From Pontibacillus litoralis JSM 072002 (lineage in GTDB: Bacteria; Bacillota; Bacilli; Bacillales; BH030062): a DNA stretch of 64,000 nt. Location: the NCBI RefSeq assembly GCF_000775615.1, contig NZ_AVPG01000005.1, positions 62,001 through 126,000 on the forward strand, given 5' to 3'. Under the pieces are notes generated by a model. The model did no database searches, was not told the origin of the DNA, and saw only the letters and a program-made list of their open reading frames with translations. Below are positions 28,154 to 36,654 of the stretch, piece after piece (positions within the stretch are counted from its first letter, which is position 1; each line of letters opens with the position of its first letter). A program made the position numbers and the translations under genes.

Positions 28154-29359
28154 TTATTCATTCATAATTGGCGGGGCAGTTTCTTCAGGAGTTAATATCC
28201 GTTCTAACACAGGAATAGGATAACCATGTTCCTCACTTTCTTGTAGTGTAACAGCATACATTTCTTGCAATGCTTGGTGATCTTCTTCCCTAAATGTCAT
28301 CGTTCCTTTAGGTGTTTCAAAGCTCATTCCTTCCATCGCGCTAATTAATACGTCTGCATTTGTATCTCCTTCCGTTTGTTGAAGTGCTTCAACAACTGAA
28401 ATCGCGGCACTCATGCCACCTGGAGTAAATAAGTCCGGCGCTTCCCCATCAAATCTTTCTTTATGCTTTTTAACTAGCCAATCATTCACTTCGTTATCTG
28501 GTAATGTGTGATAATAAAGTGTAAAACCTTCCATTCCTACTAATGGTTGTAACGATGGTAAAGTTGCAATATCAGCAACACCAGTCGTCACCTTAATCCC
28601 TTGCTCTTGTACTTTCATATCAACAATTTGATTCCACGGCGTATTCGCACCTGCCCAAACAACATATAAATAATCAGGTTTTGCTTCAATAATTTTCTGT
28701 ATATTAGCCGTGAAGTCTGTTGCATTTTGATCGGCATATTCTTCATGTACGAGTTCCGCGCCTAATGCTTCTGCTGCTTTAATAAATGCTTTGGCTCCAT
28801 CATGACCAAAGGAATAGTCAGGAGCTAATGTTGCTATTTTGACTCCTTCACCAGCTACTGCCGCCGCTGCTGCTGCTGCATCCTGAGAAGAGTTCCTAGC
28901 AGTTCTAAAAATATAATCATTATATTCCGCACCGGTAATACTGTCTGCGGCTGCCGGTTCTATCACCATAACTTTCTCATATTCTTCCGCAAGTGGCGTC
29001 ACTGCTAATGTATCGCCTGAGCTAGAGGAACCAATCAATACATCGACTTCTTTATCTTCAATTAAACTAAGCGCTTTTTGACGAGCTGTTGTAGGATCTG
29101 TTTCTGTATCTTCAATAAAGTATTCAATTTTCTTTCCTGCAACTTCCATTGTACCGTCTGTTGCATAATCCAACCCTAATTCAAATCCTCTTTTCGTTTG
29201 CACACCGTATGTTTCCAGAGCACCGGTTAAGGATGCTAAAACACCGATTTTAATCGTATCATCTTGTTCATTCGATACTGTTTCCCTTTCACTACAAGCA
29301 CCTAGCACACCGATTAACAACACAGCAAGCAGCATACTGAATAAACGATTTACTTTCAT
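28154..29359 (-). CDS. Liv-type ABC substrate-binding lipoprotein
   Basis: 401 residues. Lipoprotein signal, lipobox at LGAC (Cys22), then the type-1 periplasmic binding fold: IKIGVLASLTGALETYG and GFELGLDYA. Binds the imported ligand. ATG 29359 has GGGGG upstream; longer frames start without a ribosome site. Encoded just after the CoA ligase/MaoC/KAS III genes, so the ligand is probably the carboxylic acid that the ligase activates. Confidence 0.9.
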   Translation of the reverse strand: MKVNRLFSMLLAVLLIGVLGACSERETVSNEQDDTIKIGVLASLTGALETYGVQTKRGFELGLDYATDGTMEVAGKKIEYFIEDTETDPTTARQKALSLIEDKEVDVLIGSSSSGDTLAVTPLAEEYEKVMVIEPAAADSITGAEYNDYIFRTARNSSQDAAAAAAAVAGEGVKIATLAPDYSFGHDGAKAFIKAAEALGAELVHEEYADQNATDFTANIQKIIEAKPDYLYVVWAGANTPWNQIVDMKVQEQGIKVTTGVADIATLPSLQPLVGMEGFTLYYHTLPDNEVNDWLVKKHKERFDGEAPDLFTPGGMSAAISVVEALQQTEGDTNADVLISAMEGMSFETPKGTMTFREEDHQALQEMYAVTLQESEEHGYPIPVLERILTPEETAPPIMNE

Positions 29360-29468
29360 GCCAGCTTTCCCCCTTTTATTTAAATCATTGCCGTTAAAAG
29401 CAATGGTGTAGCACACGCATTGAGAATAGCTTGAGATGTGATAATTGATAGTTTCATTCAAGTGGTCG

Positions 29469-30467
29469 TTAACCGTGCCAACGAATGGCAGTTGCCGCCC
29501 ACGTATATCCAGTTCCTGCTGAAACAACAACAGCAATATCTCCATTTTTTAATAAGCCTTGCTTTTCAGCCAAATGGAGACCATAACAAGGGTCTAGTGC
29601 GGACATATGTCCATGATGAGTTAAATAGACTGCTTGTTTTTCAGTCAATCCTATTTCGCTTAACAACTGTGTGAACAGGGAGTGTTTTGTATGAAGTGGT
29701 AACAGTACTTTTAAATCACAGAGAGGAACACCGCTTTTTGCTAAAGCTTGTTTAATGACTTTCACGAAGTTAGGTATGGATACAAGGTCTAATCTCTCTT
29801 TCATACTTAGTGGGTCAGGTACATCAATATAGTTCATTTTTTTCTCCACTACTTTAGAACTGACGGGATGAACAGAGCCACCTCCAGGTATAAGAACATC
29901 TTGATAAAAAGATCCGTCTGTAATAATAGATGAGGCAAGAATTTCACTTTTGGTAGCTTCCTGTGTAATGAGTGCTGCTGCGCCTCCGTCAGCAAAGTTG
30001 AACATGAAACGGGAGCGAGGATTATCATAATTTACAATCATTGATTCCTTCGATCCACCAACGAGTAACACATGGTGGATGTCATCATCAGCCATTAACA
30101 TATCCTTGGCAACTTTTAATGCTATCGGAAAGCAAGAGCTCACATTCATCATTTCAAAACTATACGCATTACTAGTACCTAATTCATGTTGGACTTTAGA
30201 GGAAGCCGTCCATACTTGATAATCTTTAAAAGGACTTCCGAAATAAATAACAACATCGATAGATTGCGAATCAATACCCTTTAATATTTCTTTTCCGGCG
30301 GCAACCGCCAAATCAGAAGCGTGCATCGTTTCCGGTGCAATACGCTTTTCATATAATCCGAATTTATTCTGGATGACATCTTCAGATATTAAGGTTTTCT
30401 TTGACAAATGTGCTGCTGTTTCAATAATTTCTGGTTCATAAATACTTGTTTGTTGTATTCCTATCAT
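29469..30467 (-). CDS. 3-oxoacyl-ACP synthase III-like condensing enzyme
   Basis: 332 residues with the thiolase/KAS III fold. The nucleophile is Cys112 in MNVSSCFPIAL and the first His is His259 in LLPLHTKH. The usual Asn of the Cys-His-Asn triad is replaced: the segment reads LTHHGHMSALDP, placing His287 where family members have GN(T/S). It may therefore condense, hydrolyse or transfer an unusual acyl-CoA. Start overlaps the MaoC gene by 4 bases. An N-terminal membrane anchor is absent. Confidence 0.82.
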   Translation of the reverse strand: MIGIQQTSIYEPEIIETAAHLSKKTLISEDVIQNKFGLYEKRIAPETMHASDLAVAAGKEILKGIDSQSIDVVIYFGSPFKDYQVWTASSKVQHELGTSNAYSFEMMNVSSCFPIALKVAKDMLMADDDIHHVLLVGGSKESMIVNYDNPRSRFMFNFADGGAAALITQEATKSEILASSIITDGSFYQDVLIPGGGSVHPVSSKVVEKKMNYIDVPDPLSMKERLDLVSIPNFVKVIKQALAKSGVPLCDLKVLLPLHTKHSLFTQLLSEIGLTEKQAVYLTHHGHMSALDPCYGLHLAEKQGLLKNGDIAVVVSAGTGYTWAATAIRWHG

Positions 30468-30877
30468 CGCTTCGACTCCTTTTCCGGTAACTTCATAACA
30501 CCTTCACCATCTAGTACAATATCATTATGCTGATTTGTACATGTCGTCTTTAGCGTCCATAACCTTTGCTGATCATCGATGTGCACTATTTCTGCACTAG
30601 CAGTTATCGTATCTCCAATATAAACCGGCTTAGTAAATACGAGTGTTTGAGATACATAGATAGATCCTGGACCAGGTAAGTGCATGCCGAATAATCTAGA
30701 CAACATACTCGCAGTCAAAAGACCATGGCTAATCCTCTCTTTGAAAAACGTATTTGCCGCATATTCTTTATCTATATGGATAGGGTTATAATCACCACTT
30801 AGACCTGCGAATAAGATAAAGTCCGTTTCTGTAAACGTTCTAGAAAACCTAGCAGATTGTCCAATTGAATAATCCAT
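30464..30877 (-). CDS. MaoC-like (R)-specific enoyl-CoA hydratase
   Basis: 137 residues, a single hot-dog domain with the catalytic Asp/His pair in GLSGDYNPIHID (Asp in GDYNP, His in IHID). Members hydrate or dehydrate acyl-CoA. Between the ligase and the KAS III-like gene, it most likely acts on the same CoA ester. GAGGTGATAAGAGA precedes the ATG. Confidence 0.85.
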   Translation of the reverse strand: MDYSIGQSARFSRTFTETDFILFAGLSGDYNPIHIDKEYAANTFFKERISHGLLTASMLSRLFGMHLPGPGSIYVSQTLVFTKPVYIGDTITASAEIVHIDDQQRLWTLKTTCTNQHNDIVLDGEGVMKLPEKESKR

Positions 30878-30884
30878 TCTCTTA

Positions 30885-32375
30885 TCACCTCGACTGTAAT
30901 ATATGATTTAATTGTTGCTTTTGAATTTTTCCCGTTGCATTCTTAGGAAGCTCATCTAAGAAAATGATTTCATTCGGCACTTTATATTTAGCAATTTTAC
31001 TTAAACAATGTGCATAAATCGCTTCTTCCTTTATCGCACATCCATCTTTTAAAATAACAAAAGCAACAGGGACCTCTCCCCATTTTTCATCCGTTCTCCC
31101 AATAACTGCCACCTCGCTTATTTGCGGCAATTCGTTTATAACTTGTTCCACCTCAAGCGGGTATACATTTTCACCTCCAGAAATGATCATATCTTTCTTT
31201 CGGCCTGCTACATAAATGAATCCCTCCTCATCCTGTCTCATTAAATCACCAGAGTAAAACCATCCATCACGAATCGCTTCCGCTGTTTTATCTGGAAGTC
31301 CCCAATATTCTTTCATCACATTCGGCCCCTTAATTAGTAGCTCTCCCACCTCTCCGTTACGAACACAATTCCCTTTGTCATCAACAAGTGCAATGTCACA
31401 AAACATGACTGGCTTCCCTATTGAACCAGCCTTCCGTTGATAATCTTCTCTGGACAGCATGAAGATGGTCGGAGACGTTTCTGTCATTCCCATTCCTTGT
31501 CCAAATGGTAAGCCTCGCTTTAGAAAACGTTGAATCAACTCATTAGGGCAAGGCGCGCCCCCACTATAAAACCACCTTACAGAATTAAAAGAGGCTGTTT
31601 CGAATAATGGATGTTTACGGATGGCATCATGTATTGATGGTACGCCCATTACAATCGTAACTTCATGTGCTTCAATCATCTGAATGGTATCTTCCGGGAT
31701 AAACTTACCTGGAATGACAACAGTTCCTCCAGCTAATAAAATTGGAAAAGCGAACAACCCGATGCCACCAATATGAAATAATGGTAACAACACAATGGCA
31801 CGGTCTTTCGAAGTAATATCGATTGCATACTGATTGTTTATAGCGTTCCAGAACATATTTTCTTGAGTTAAAACCGCTCCTTTTGGTCTTCCAGTTGTGC
31901 CAGATGTGTAGCAAATAATAAACGGATCACATGTCGCATCAATTGCTGTTGTTTCTAGACTTTTTGTACATGTAGGAATTTCCTCATCAAACGAGTAAGC
32001 GTTTTCAAAATTAACTTCCGTAGTAAGCTCACGAACCAAATGACTCGTTTCCTTTTCGAATAAAATAGTTTTACAACCACTGTCCTTCACTTGAAAAATC
32101 AATTCTAGCGCAGTAAGGCGAATGTTCAATGGAACAGCTACGAATCCTAGTTGAGCAATCGCAAAGTAGGCAATCATATATTCCTCTCGATTATGCGAAA
32201 GAATAGCAACACGATCTCCTTTTTGAAGAGCAAAATGATGCTGTAAAAAGGTCGCCATTTCATTCACTTTTCCAGATAACTGATTGTACGTATATGTGTT
32301 TTTTTTACTAATGATAGCTACTCGCTCTGGTGTAATCATTGCTCGTTTGTGTACCCAGTTCGAGATATTCTCCAA
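30885..32375 (-). CDS. acyl-CoA ligase (AMP-forming)
   Basis: 496 residues. P-loop ICYTSGTTGRPKGAVL, adenine motif MGMTETSP, hinge YVAGRKKDMIISGGENVYP, catalytic Lys in LPKNATGKIQK. It activates a carboxylic acid to its CoA ester via an acyl-adenylate. The chain length or ring type of the substrate cannot be read. The start is TTG with AAAGGAGG 9 bases upstream; it overlaps the TetR gene by 40 bases, an unusually long coupling. Confidence 0.9.
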   Translation of the reverse strand: MENISNWVHKRAMITPERVAIISKKNTYTYNQLSGKVNEMATFLQHHFALQKGDRVAILSHNREEYMIAYFAIAQLGFVAVPLNIRLTALELIFQVKDSGCKTILFEKETSHLVRELTTEVNFENAYSFDEEIPTCTKSLETTAIDATCDPFIICYTSGTTGRPKGAVLTQENMFWNAINNQYAIDITSKDRAIVLLPLFHIGGIGLFAFPILLAGGTVVIPGKFIPEDTIQMIEAHEVTIVMGVPSIHDAIRKHPLFETASFNSVRWFYSGGAPCPNELIQRFLKRGLPFGQGMGMTETSPTIFMLSREDYQRKAGSIGKPVMFCDIALVDDKGNCVRNGEVGELLIKGPNVMKEYWGLPDKTAEAIRDGWFYSGDLMRQDEEGFIYVAGRKKDMIISGGENVYPLEVEQVINELPQISEVAVIGRTDEKWGEVPVAFVILKDGCAIKEEAIYAHCLSKIAKYKVPNEIIFLDELPKNATGKIQKQQLNHILQSR

Positions 32376-32992
32376 TTTTTCTTTCCTCCTTTATGTGTTA
32401 ATCCGTTAAAGAGGATTTCCATTGCCTCTTCAAATACGTCATTAGGAACCAGTTGATCCCGCCAAACTACCCAACGCATGCCAATAAATTGACCAACGCC
32501 CATAAAGCAATAAGCAACCGTCTCCACATTAAGTGATTTACATTCGCCAGCTTCCATCGCTTTACCAATCGACGTTATAAAACCTGCTGCTATCTTTTGA
32601 TAATACGCTCGATACAGCTTTTCATCTACTACTACGGCTTGTTGTACAATACTATATAGGTTCCGGTGTTTCGTAACCCATTCAAAAAACGCTAAAAAAC
32701 CTGCCCGTTGCTTTGCTTCAAATGTATCCTCTTTTTCCATCGCTATTTTAATATGATAACGAAAATCGGAACTTAACTGATAAACTAACTCATCAAACAC
32801 AGCTTTTTTAGAAGAAAAATAAATATAAAACGTCCCCTGAGCTATATTTGCTTTTACTGTAATTTCTGCTATAGAAGTTTCGTAATATCCCTTTTCTCCT
32901 ATGAGCTGTTCTGCTGTTTCTAAGATTTTCATTCTCGTCTTGACGCCTTTTTCTGTTAAGTTTTGTGCTTTTATTCCTGACAGATGAACCAC
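32336..32992 (-). CDS. TetR/AcrR-family regulator of the acid-uptake operon
   Basis: 218 residues. HTH at about 20-65: TRMKILETAEQLIGEKGYYE and ANIAQGTFYIYFSSKKAVF. The C-terminal ligand domain is of the FadR/AcrR type. As first gene of the operon it probably represses the operon and responds to an acyl-CoA or acid. The start is uncertain: the GTG at 32992 overlaps GAGGGG; no better start is visible. Confidence 0.85.
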   Translation of the reverse strand: MVHLSGIKAQNLTEKGVKTRMKILETAEQLIGEKGYYETSIAEITVKANIAQGTFYIYFSSKKAVFDELVYQLSSDFRYHIKIAMEKEDTFEAKQRAGFLAFFEWVTKHRNLYSIVQQAVVVDEKLYRAYYQKIAAGFITSIGKAMEAGECKSLNVETVAYCFMGVGQFIGMRWVVWRDQLVPNDVFEEAMEILFNGLTHKGGKKNWRISRTGYTNEQ

Positions 32993-33172
32993 CCCTCATT
33001 TTTTGTTTATCGTGAACAATTAGAAAAATTAATGCTTTATTTAAGTTCTTTTTAATCTATGCTTGGTCATTTACGATTATTATTTATTTCTTACAGATTC
33101 AGCGAATAACACCTTACAACAGCTACTTGCTCAAACTCTCACAATTTCGCCACATATTTTTGTGAAACGACA

Positions 33173-33201
33173 TTTACTTTCTTGCTAATCAGCTTTATTA
33201 T
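33173..33201 (+). promoter_or_regulatory. sigma-A promoter of the CoA-disulfide reductase gene
   Basis: -35 TTTACT (33173-33178), 17-base spacer, -10 TATTAT (33196-33201). Confidence 0.65.
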
Positions 33202-33216
33202 ACCTTTAGGGGTATA
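33199..33216. promoter_or_regulatory. CsoR/CstR-type operator
   Basis: 18-base palindrome TATACCTTTAGGGGTATA, of the ATACC-N6-GGTAT class bound by CsoR-family copper or persulfide sensors. It overlaps the -10 element, which suits repression. The regulated gene carries a rhodanese domain, which favours a persulfide sensor (CstR) over a copper sensor. Confidence 0.65.
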
Positions 33217-33241
33217 AAAACAACTAAGGAGGAACTTTGAA

Positions 33242-34891
33242 ATGAGTAAAAAAATCGTTATTGTTGGCGGGGTTGCAGGTGGAGCAACTGCAGCAGCACG
33301 TTTACGCCGTTTAGATGAAAAAAGTTCAATCGTCATGTTTGAACGTGGGGAATACATTTCGTTTGCCAATTGTGGTTTGCCTTATTACATCGGAGAAACG
33401 ATTCAACAACGAAATAAGTTACTGGTCCAAACCGTGCCAGGTATGTCCAAACGTTTTAACCTAGACATTCGAAATAAAACAGAAGTTCAGTCCATTAACC
33501 GTGAGAAGAAAACCGTAACTGTCCAACATATAGAATCTGGAGAAACCTATGAAGAAAGCTATGATGTTCTCATTCTTTCACCAGGTGCTAAGCCAATACA
33601 GCCACCTATTCCTGGTATTGAAGCAGACAACATTTTTACACTTCGAAATGTTCCTGATACAGATCGAATTAAACACCATGTTGATGTGACCAAACCGGCG
33701 AAAGCCACTGTTATTGGCGGAGGATTTATCGGCTTAGAAATGGCAGAGAATCTTGTTGAACGCGGAGTACAAGTAACTGTCGTGGAAAAGAGCCAGCAAG
33801 TAATGGCACCAATAGATATTGAAATGGCAGCATTTGTTCATCAAGAATTAAAAGATAAAGGTGTCGAGTTGATTGTAGAAGATGGTGTGCAAGCTTTTGA
33901 GCAAGACGGTAAGCAATTAGTACTAGAAAGCGGACGCACAATCGATACAGATATGACCATTCTCTCCATAGGGGTGCAACCAGAAAATACTCTAGCGAAA
34001 GAAGCTGGATTAACACTAGGAAAACGTGGTGGCATCATTGTGAATGAATATTTACAAACGGACGATCCTGCCATTTATGCAGTTGGAGACGCCATTGAAG
34101 TAAAGGATTATGTATTAGGGACACCTGTTATGATCCCACTTGCATGGCCAGCAAATCGTCAAGGTCGAATTGTTGCAAACAATATTTACGGCAAAGAAGA
34201 ACGATACAACGGAACACTTGGTACATCCATTGTGAAAATATTTGATTATACTGTTGCAGCAACAGGATTAAATGAGAAATTTTTATCTGCTCATGATGTG
34301 CCTTATCAAGTTGTCCATTTACATCCTGCTTCTCATGCCGGCTATTACCCAAATGCTAAGCAAATTTCGATTAAATTATTGTTCAATCCCGAGAAGGGCA
34401 ACATACTTGGCGCACAAATGGTAGGAAAAGACGGTGTTGATAAACGAATAGACGTTGTAGCTACAGCGATAAAAGGAAACTTAACGGTGGAAGATTTACC
34501 AGATTTAGAGCTTGCTTATGCACCGCCTTTCTCTTCCGCCAAAGACCCTGTGAATATGGCAGGTTACGTTGCCACTAACGTTTTACACGGAGATGTCAAC
34601 GTCGTACAATGGCATGAAATCGATCAAATCGTAGAAAATGACGGCTTCCTTGTTGATGTTCGAACACCTAAGGAATGGGATAAAGGCTTCATTAACGGCG
34701 CCATTAACATCCCACTAGATGAATTAAGACAACATTTATACGCACTACCGAAAGATAAACCAATTTACGTGTATTGCCAAGTCGGACTTCGTGGCTATTT
34801 GGCTACACGAATTCTAAATGAAAATGGCTTCCAAGCACGTAATGTTGACGGCGGTTGGAAAACTTACTCAACAGCTCATCAGCTTATTTAA
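33242..34891 (+). CDS. CoA-disulfide reductase with C-terminal rhodanese domain
   Basis: 549 residues. FAD motif IVIVGGVAGGATAAARLRR at the N-terminus, active-site Cys44 in SFANCGLPYYIG, NAD-binding VIGGGFIGLEMAE at about 160, and a rhodanese domain from about residue 455 with its persulfide Cys512 in YVYCQVGLRGY. The family reduces CoA disulfide and CoA persulfide, managing thiol redox state and reactive sulfur in bacilli that use CoA as a thiol buffer. TAAGGAGG precedes the ATG. Regulation: operator at 33199-33216. Confidence 0.92.
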   Translation: MSKKIVIVGGVAGGATAAARLRRLDEKSSIVMFERGEYISFANCGLPYYIGETIQQRNKLLVQTVPGMSKRFNLDIRNKTEVQSINREKKTVTVQHIESGETYEESYDVLILSPGAKPIQPPIPGIEADNIFTLRNVPDTDRIKHHVDVTKPAKATVIGGGFIGLEMAENLVERGVQVTVVEKSQQVMAPIDIEMAAFVHQELKDKGVELIVEDGVQAFEQDGKQLVLESGRTIDTDMTILSIGVQPENTLAKEAGLTLGKRGGIIVNEYLQTDDPAIYAVGDAIEVKDYVLGTPVMIPLAWPANRQGRIVANNIYGKEERYNGTLGTSIVKIFDYTVAATGLNEKFLSAHDVPYQVVHLHPASHAGYYPNAKQISIKLLFNPEKGNILGAQMVGKDGVDKRIDVVATAIKGNLTVEDLPDLELAYAPPFSSAKDPVNMAGYVATNVLHGDVNVVQWHEIDQIVENDGFLVDVRTPKEWDKGFINGAINIPLDELRQHLYALPKDKPIYVYCQVGLRGYLATRILNENGFQARNVDGGWKTYSTAHQLI

Positions 34892-34892
34892 T

Positions 34893-34923
34893 TGGATAAA
34901 AGAACACCTCCTGCCAAAAACTA
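34893..34923 (+). promoter_or_regulatory. forespore-like promoter of sspL (weak match)
   Basis: TGGATA (34893-34898), 18-base spacer, AAAACTA (34917-34923; 5 of 7 to CATACTA). Same geometry as the element at 23681-23711. sspL of B. subtilis is forespore-expressed. Confidence 0.4.
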
Positions 34924-34940
34924 TAGCCAGGAGGTGTTCT
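34901..34940 (+). terminator. hairpin burying the sspL ribosome site
   Basis: 13-bp perfect stem AGAACACCTCCTG/CAGGAGGTGTTCT, 14-base loop. The 3' arm holds AGGAGGTG and ends 2 bases before the sspL ATG. It may also end the reductase transcript, though there is no T tract. Confidence 0.85.
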
Positions 34941-34942
34941 TA

Positions 34943-35080
34943 ATGAGCAAACGCAACAACCAAAACAGAGGAAAAGCCATTGCACCCAACGTAAATCCAC
35001 AAGGGTATACAGAAGATGCAGCCGAGCAGCAACCACACTCCGAACTGGAGCAGCGTGCCAAAAAGAAAAACACGAAATAA
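34943..35080 (+). CDS. sspL: small acid-soluble spore protein L
   Basis: 45 residues, MSKRNNQNRGKAIAPN ... SELEQRAKKKNTK. The central (V)NPQG and the C-terminal ELE(E/Q)RAKKxNTK match SspL as I recall it from B. subtilis (42 residues). A minor spore-core protein made in the forespore. The ribosome site AGGAGGTG is inside the 3' arm of a hairpin, so read-through from the reductase gene should not be translated. Confidence 0.8.
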   Translation: MSKRNNQNRGKAIAPNVNPQGYTEDAAEQQPHSELEQRAKKKNTK

Positions 35081-35086
35081 ACAAAC

Positions 35087-35124
35087 GAGAGGGAGCCACT
35101 GTTTCACGTTCCCTCTCCTTATTA
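35087..35124 (+). terminator. terminator of sspL
   Basis: GAGAGGGA/TCCCTCTC 8-bp stem, 15-base loop, then CTTATTAAA. Moderate T content. Confidence 0.6.
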
Positions 35125-35238
35125 AATACCTTTCCCCTTCCTCCTCAAAACAGATAAATATTTTTCTGAAAAATCAATAAAATGAATGCAACCTTTATGC
35201 TTCTTATTCGACTAACTAGTAGAAAGGAGGCTTGCTTA

Positions 35239-36162
35239 ATGAAAAAACTAATCTTTATTAGCCTAGTTCTATTGTTAGTAGCGTGTAATAACGCCCCTAC
35301 AGACACACGGAATAATACGCTGAGTGATGATGTGGAAGAAATCAACTTGGACGAGAAAAGTCAACAAGCTAATATAAAACAGAAGAATGGAGAAGCTTCT
35401 ACTAGTTCGAAAGTAGCTGATGCGGATTCCTCCCCAATTGTTCACACGAGCCAAGAGGACAAAATGATTATATACAACGGCCATATTTCAATAGAAACTA
35501 AAGAATATCAAGCTTTCCAGAAAGAACTGAAACAACACATTGATAAACAGAAAGGCTACGTGGTCCATCGTTCCATTCACAAGGATGAAGATAATCGGAC
35601 CAATGCAACGATTACCATTCGCATTCCACAAGAAACATTCCACTCATTTATTGAACAACTCTCCACGACAAAAATAACGATTACAAATCAGGAAATTACA
35701 GGTGAAGATGTTACGGAACAATACGTTGACTTCCAAGCTAGACTTCAAGCTAAGCAAAAAACAGAAGAACGCCTCCTTACGTTTATGGATGAAGCAACTA
35801 AAACAGAAGATTTACTTCAAATCGCCTCCGACTTGGAACGAATTCAAGAAGAAATAGAAGTCATTCAAGGAAAAATGAACTACTTACAAGATCAAAGCGA
35901 CTATTCTACCATCACGCTAAATATAACGGAAACTGGTATTGTTTCTTCGACTAAAGATAAAGAAAATTTACAAACATGGGCAAAGACAAAACAAGCATTT
36001 CAAAGTTCCATTAGCAACTTACAAGCATTTTCTTCTTTATTAGTTGTGACTTTTGTAGGATATTCACCTATCATACTATTATTTTTAGGTATCGTAATCG
36101 CGGTCACTTGGGGTATTGTCCAACAAAGAAAAAGAAGAAATGACAAAAAAAAGAATTCCTAG
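35239..36162 (+). CDS. DUF4349 lipoprotein with C-terminal membrane helix
   Basis: 307 residues. Lipobox LVAC (Cys16) after MKKLIFISLVLLL; a low-complexity linker; the DUF4349 domain (IYNGHISIETKEYQAFQKEL, NATITIRIPQETFHSFIEQL); a coiled coil at about 195-235; and a membrane helix at about 275-300 followed by a Lys/Arg tail. So it is tethered to the membrane at both ends with the domain outside. Role unknown; related proteins occur in many bacilli. ATG 35239 follows AAAGGAGG. Confidence 0.82.
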   Translation: MKKLIFISLVLLLVACNNAPTDTRNNTLSDDVEEINLDEKSQQANIKQKNGEASTSSKVADADSSPIVHTSQEDKMIIYNGHISIETKEYQAFQKELKQHIDKQKGYVVHRSIHKDEDNRTNATITIRIPQETFHSFIEQLSTTKITITNQEITGEDVTEQYVDFQARLQAKQKTEERLLTFMDEATKTEDLLQIASDLERIQEEIEVIQGKMNYLQDQSDYSTITLNITETGIVSSTKDKENLQTWAKTKQAFQSSISNLQAFSSLLVVTFVGYSPIILLFLGIVIAVTWGIVQQRKRRNDKKKNS

Positions 36163-36235
36163 TACATCTGTACCTTTTCCCTTTTTTTTCATGTGTTACC
36201 ATTAAATCAACGAAGAAAAAGGGAGGAATTAAACC

Positions 36236-36430
36236 ATGCACCTACAGCAACTGAAACATCATTTTGAACAACAAAAAGGCCATCGAGCCGAATCTGTTAA
36301 TCAGCTACTCGATTTTTGCCAACAACAGTATGTAAGCGGTTGCATAACCTATTCAGATTACCGTAATTTGTTTGAAGTTCTACATGAAAAAGGTGCCCAG
36401 TCTTCACACAAAGACAAACAAATGGTTTAA
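36236..36430 (+). CDS. YppF-like small protein (64 aa)
   Basis: MHLQQLKHHFEQQKGHRAES ... LLDFCQQQYVSG ... YSDYRNLFEVLHEKGA. Two amphipathic helices with the (L)LDFxQxxYxxGxIxxxxYRxL pattern of the YppF family. Function unknown. AGGGAGG precedes the ATG; upstream, TCCCTTTTTTTTC (about 36178) could pair with GAAGAAAAAGGGA before the start. Confidence 0.6.
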   Translation: MHLQQLKHHFEQQKGHRAESVNQLLDFCQQQYVSGCITYSDYRNLFEVLHEKGAQSSHKDKQMV

Positions 36431-36437
36431 CCACCTC

Positions 36438-36465
36438 ACCGATGTGATATGCATCGGTTTTTTTC
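36438..36465 (+). terminator. terminator of the YppF-like gene
   Basis: ACCGATG/CATCGGT stem, 7-base loop, then a run of seven T. Confidence 0.88.
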
Positions 36466-36513
36466 TTGTAGAACAGCTACTCAACATAGAAGCCAGAACT
36501 AGTTTAACTGCAG

Positions 36514-36634
36514 TTTCGCGCACATATTTTGATTTTCGAGCAGAAACTTAAGGTTTTTGTACAGAAATCTAGATTTTCGAGCAGAAATACCGGATTTCGC
36601 GCACAAACATAAATTTCCGAGCAAAATTCCCTTA
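36514..36634. repeat. six degenerate units with a 20-base period
   Basis: A TTTCG(A/C)GCA(G/C)AAA-type core starts at 36514, 36534, 36555, 36575, 36595 and 36615, i.e. every 20-21 bases, with unrelated bases between. It fills most of the gap between a plus-strand terminator and the T-box terminator. No convincing coding frame. Confidence 0.75.
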
Positions 36635-36654
36635 CTCAAACTCCCCATTAACAC

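Noticed and set aside
32808-32999. Arg/Lys/Ser-rich 63-codon frame at the TetR start
   Set aside because: Alternative frame of the regulator's HTH region; no stand-alone signal.
36165-36210. third case of a ribosome site locked in a hairpin (YppF-like gene)
   Set aside because: Pairing TCCCTTTTTTTTC with GAAGAAAAAGGGA is A/T-rich, includes a wobble and leaves GGAGG partly free; no forespore-like promoter in the loop.
36514-36634. CRISPR array
   Set aside because: The conserved core is only about 10-13 bases, spacing is 20 bases overall, and no cas gene is near.
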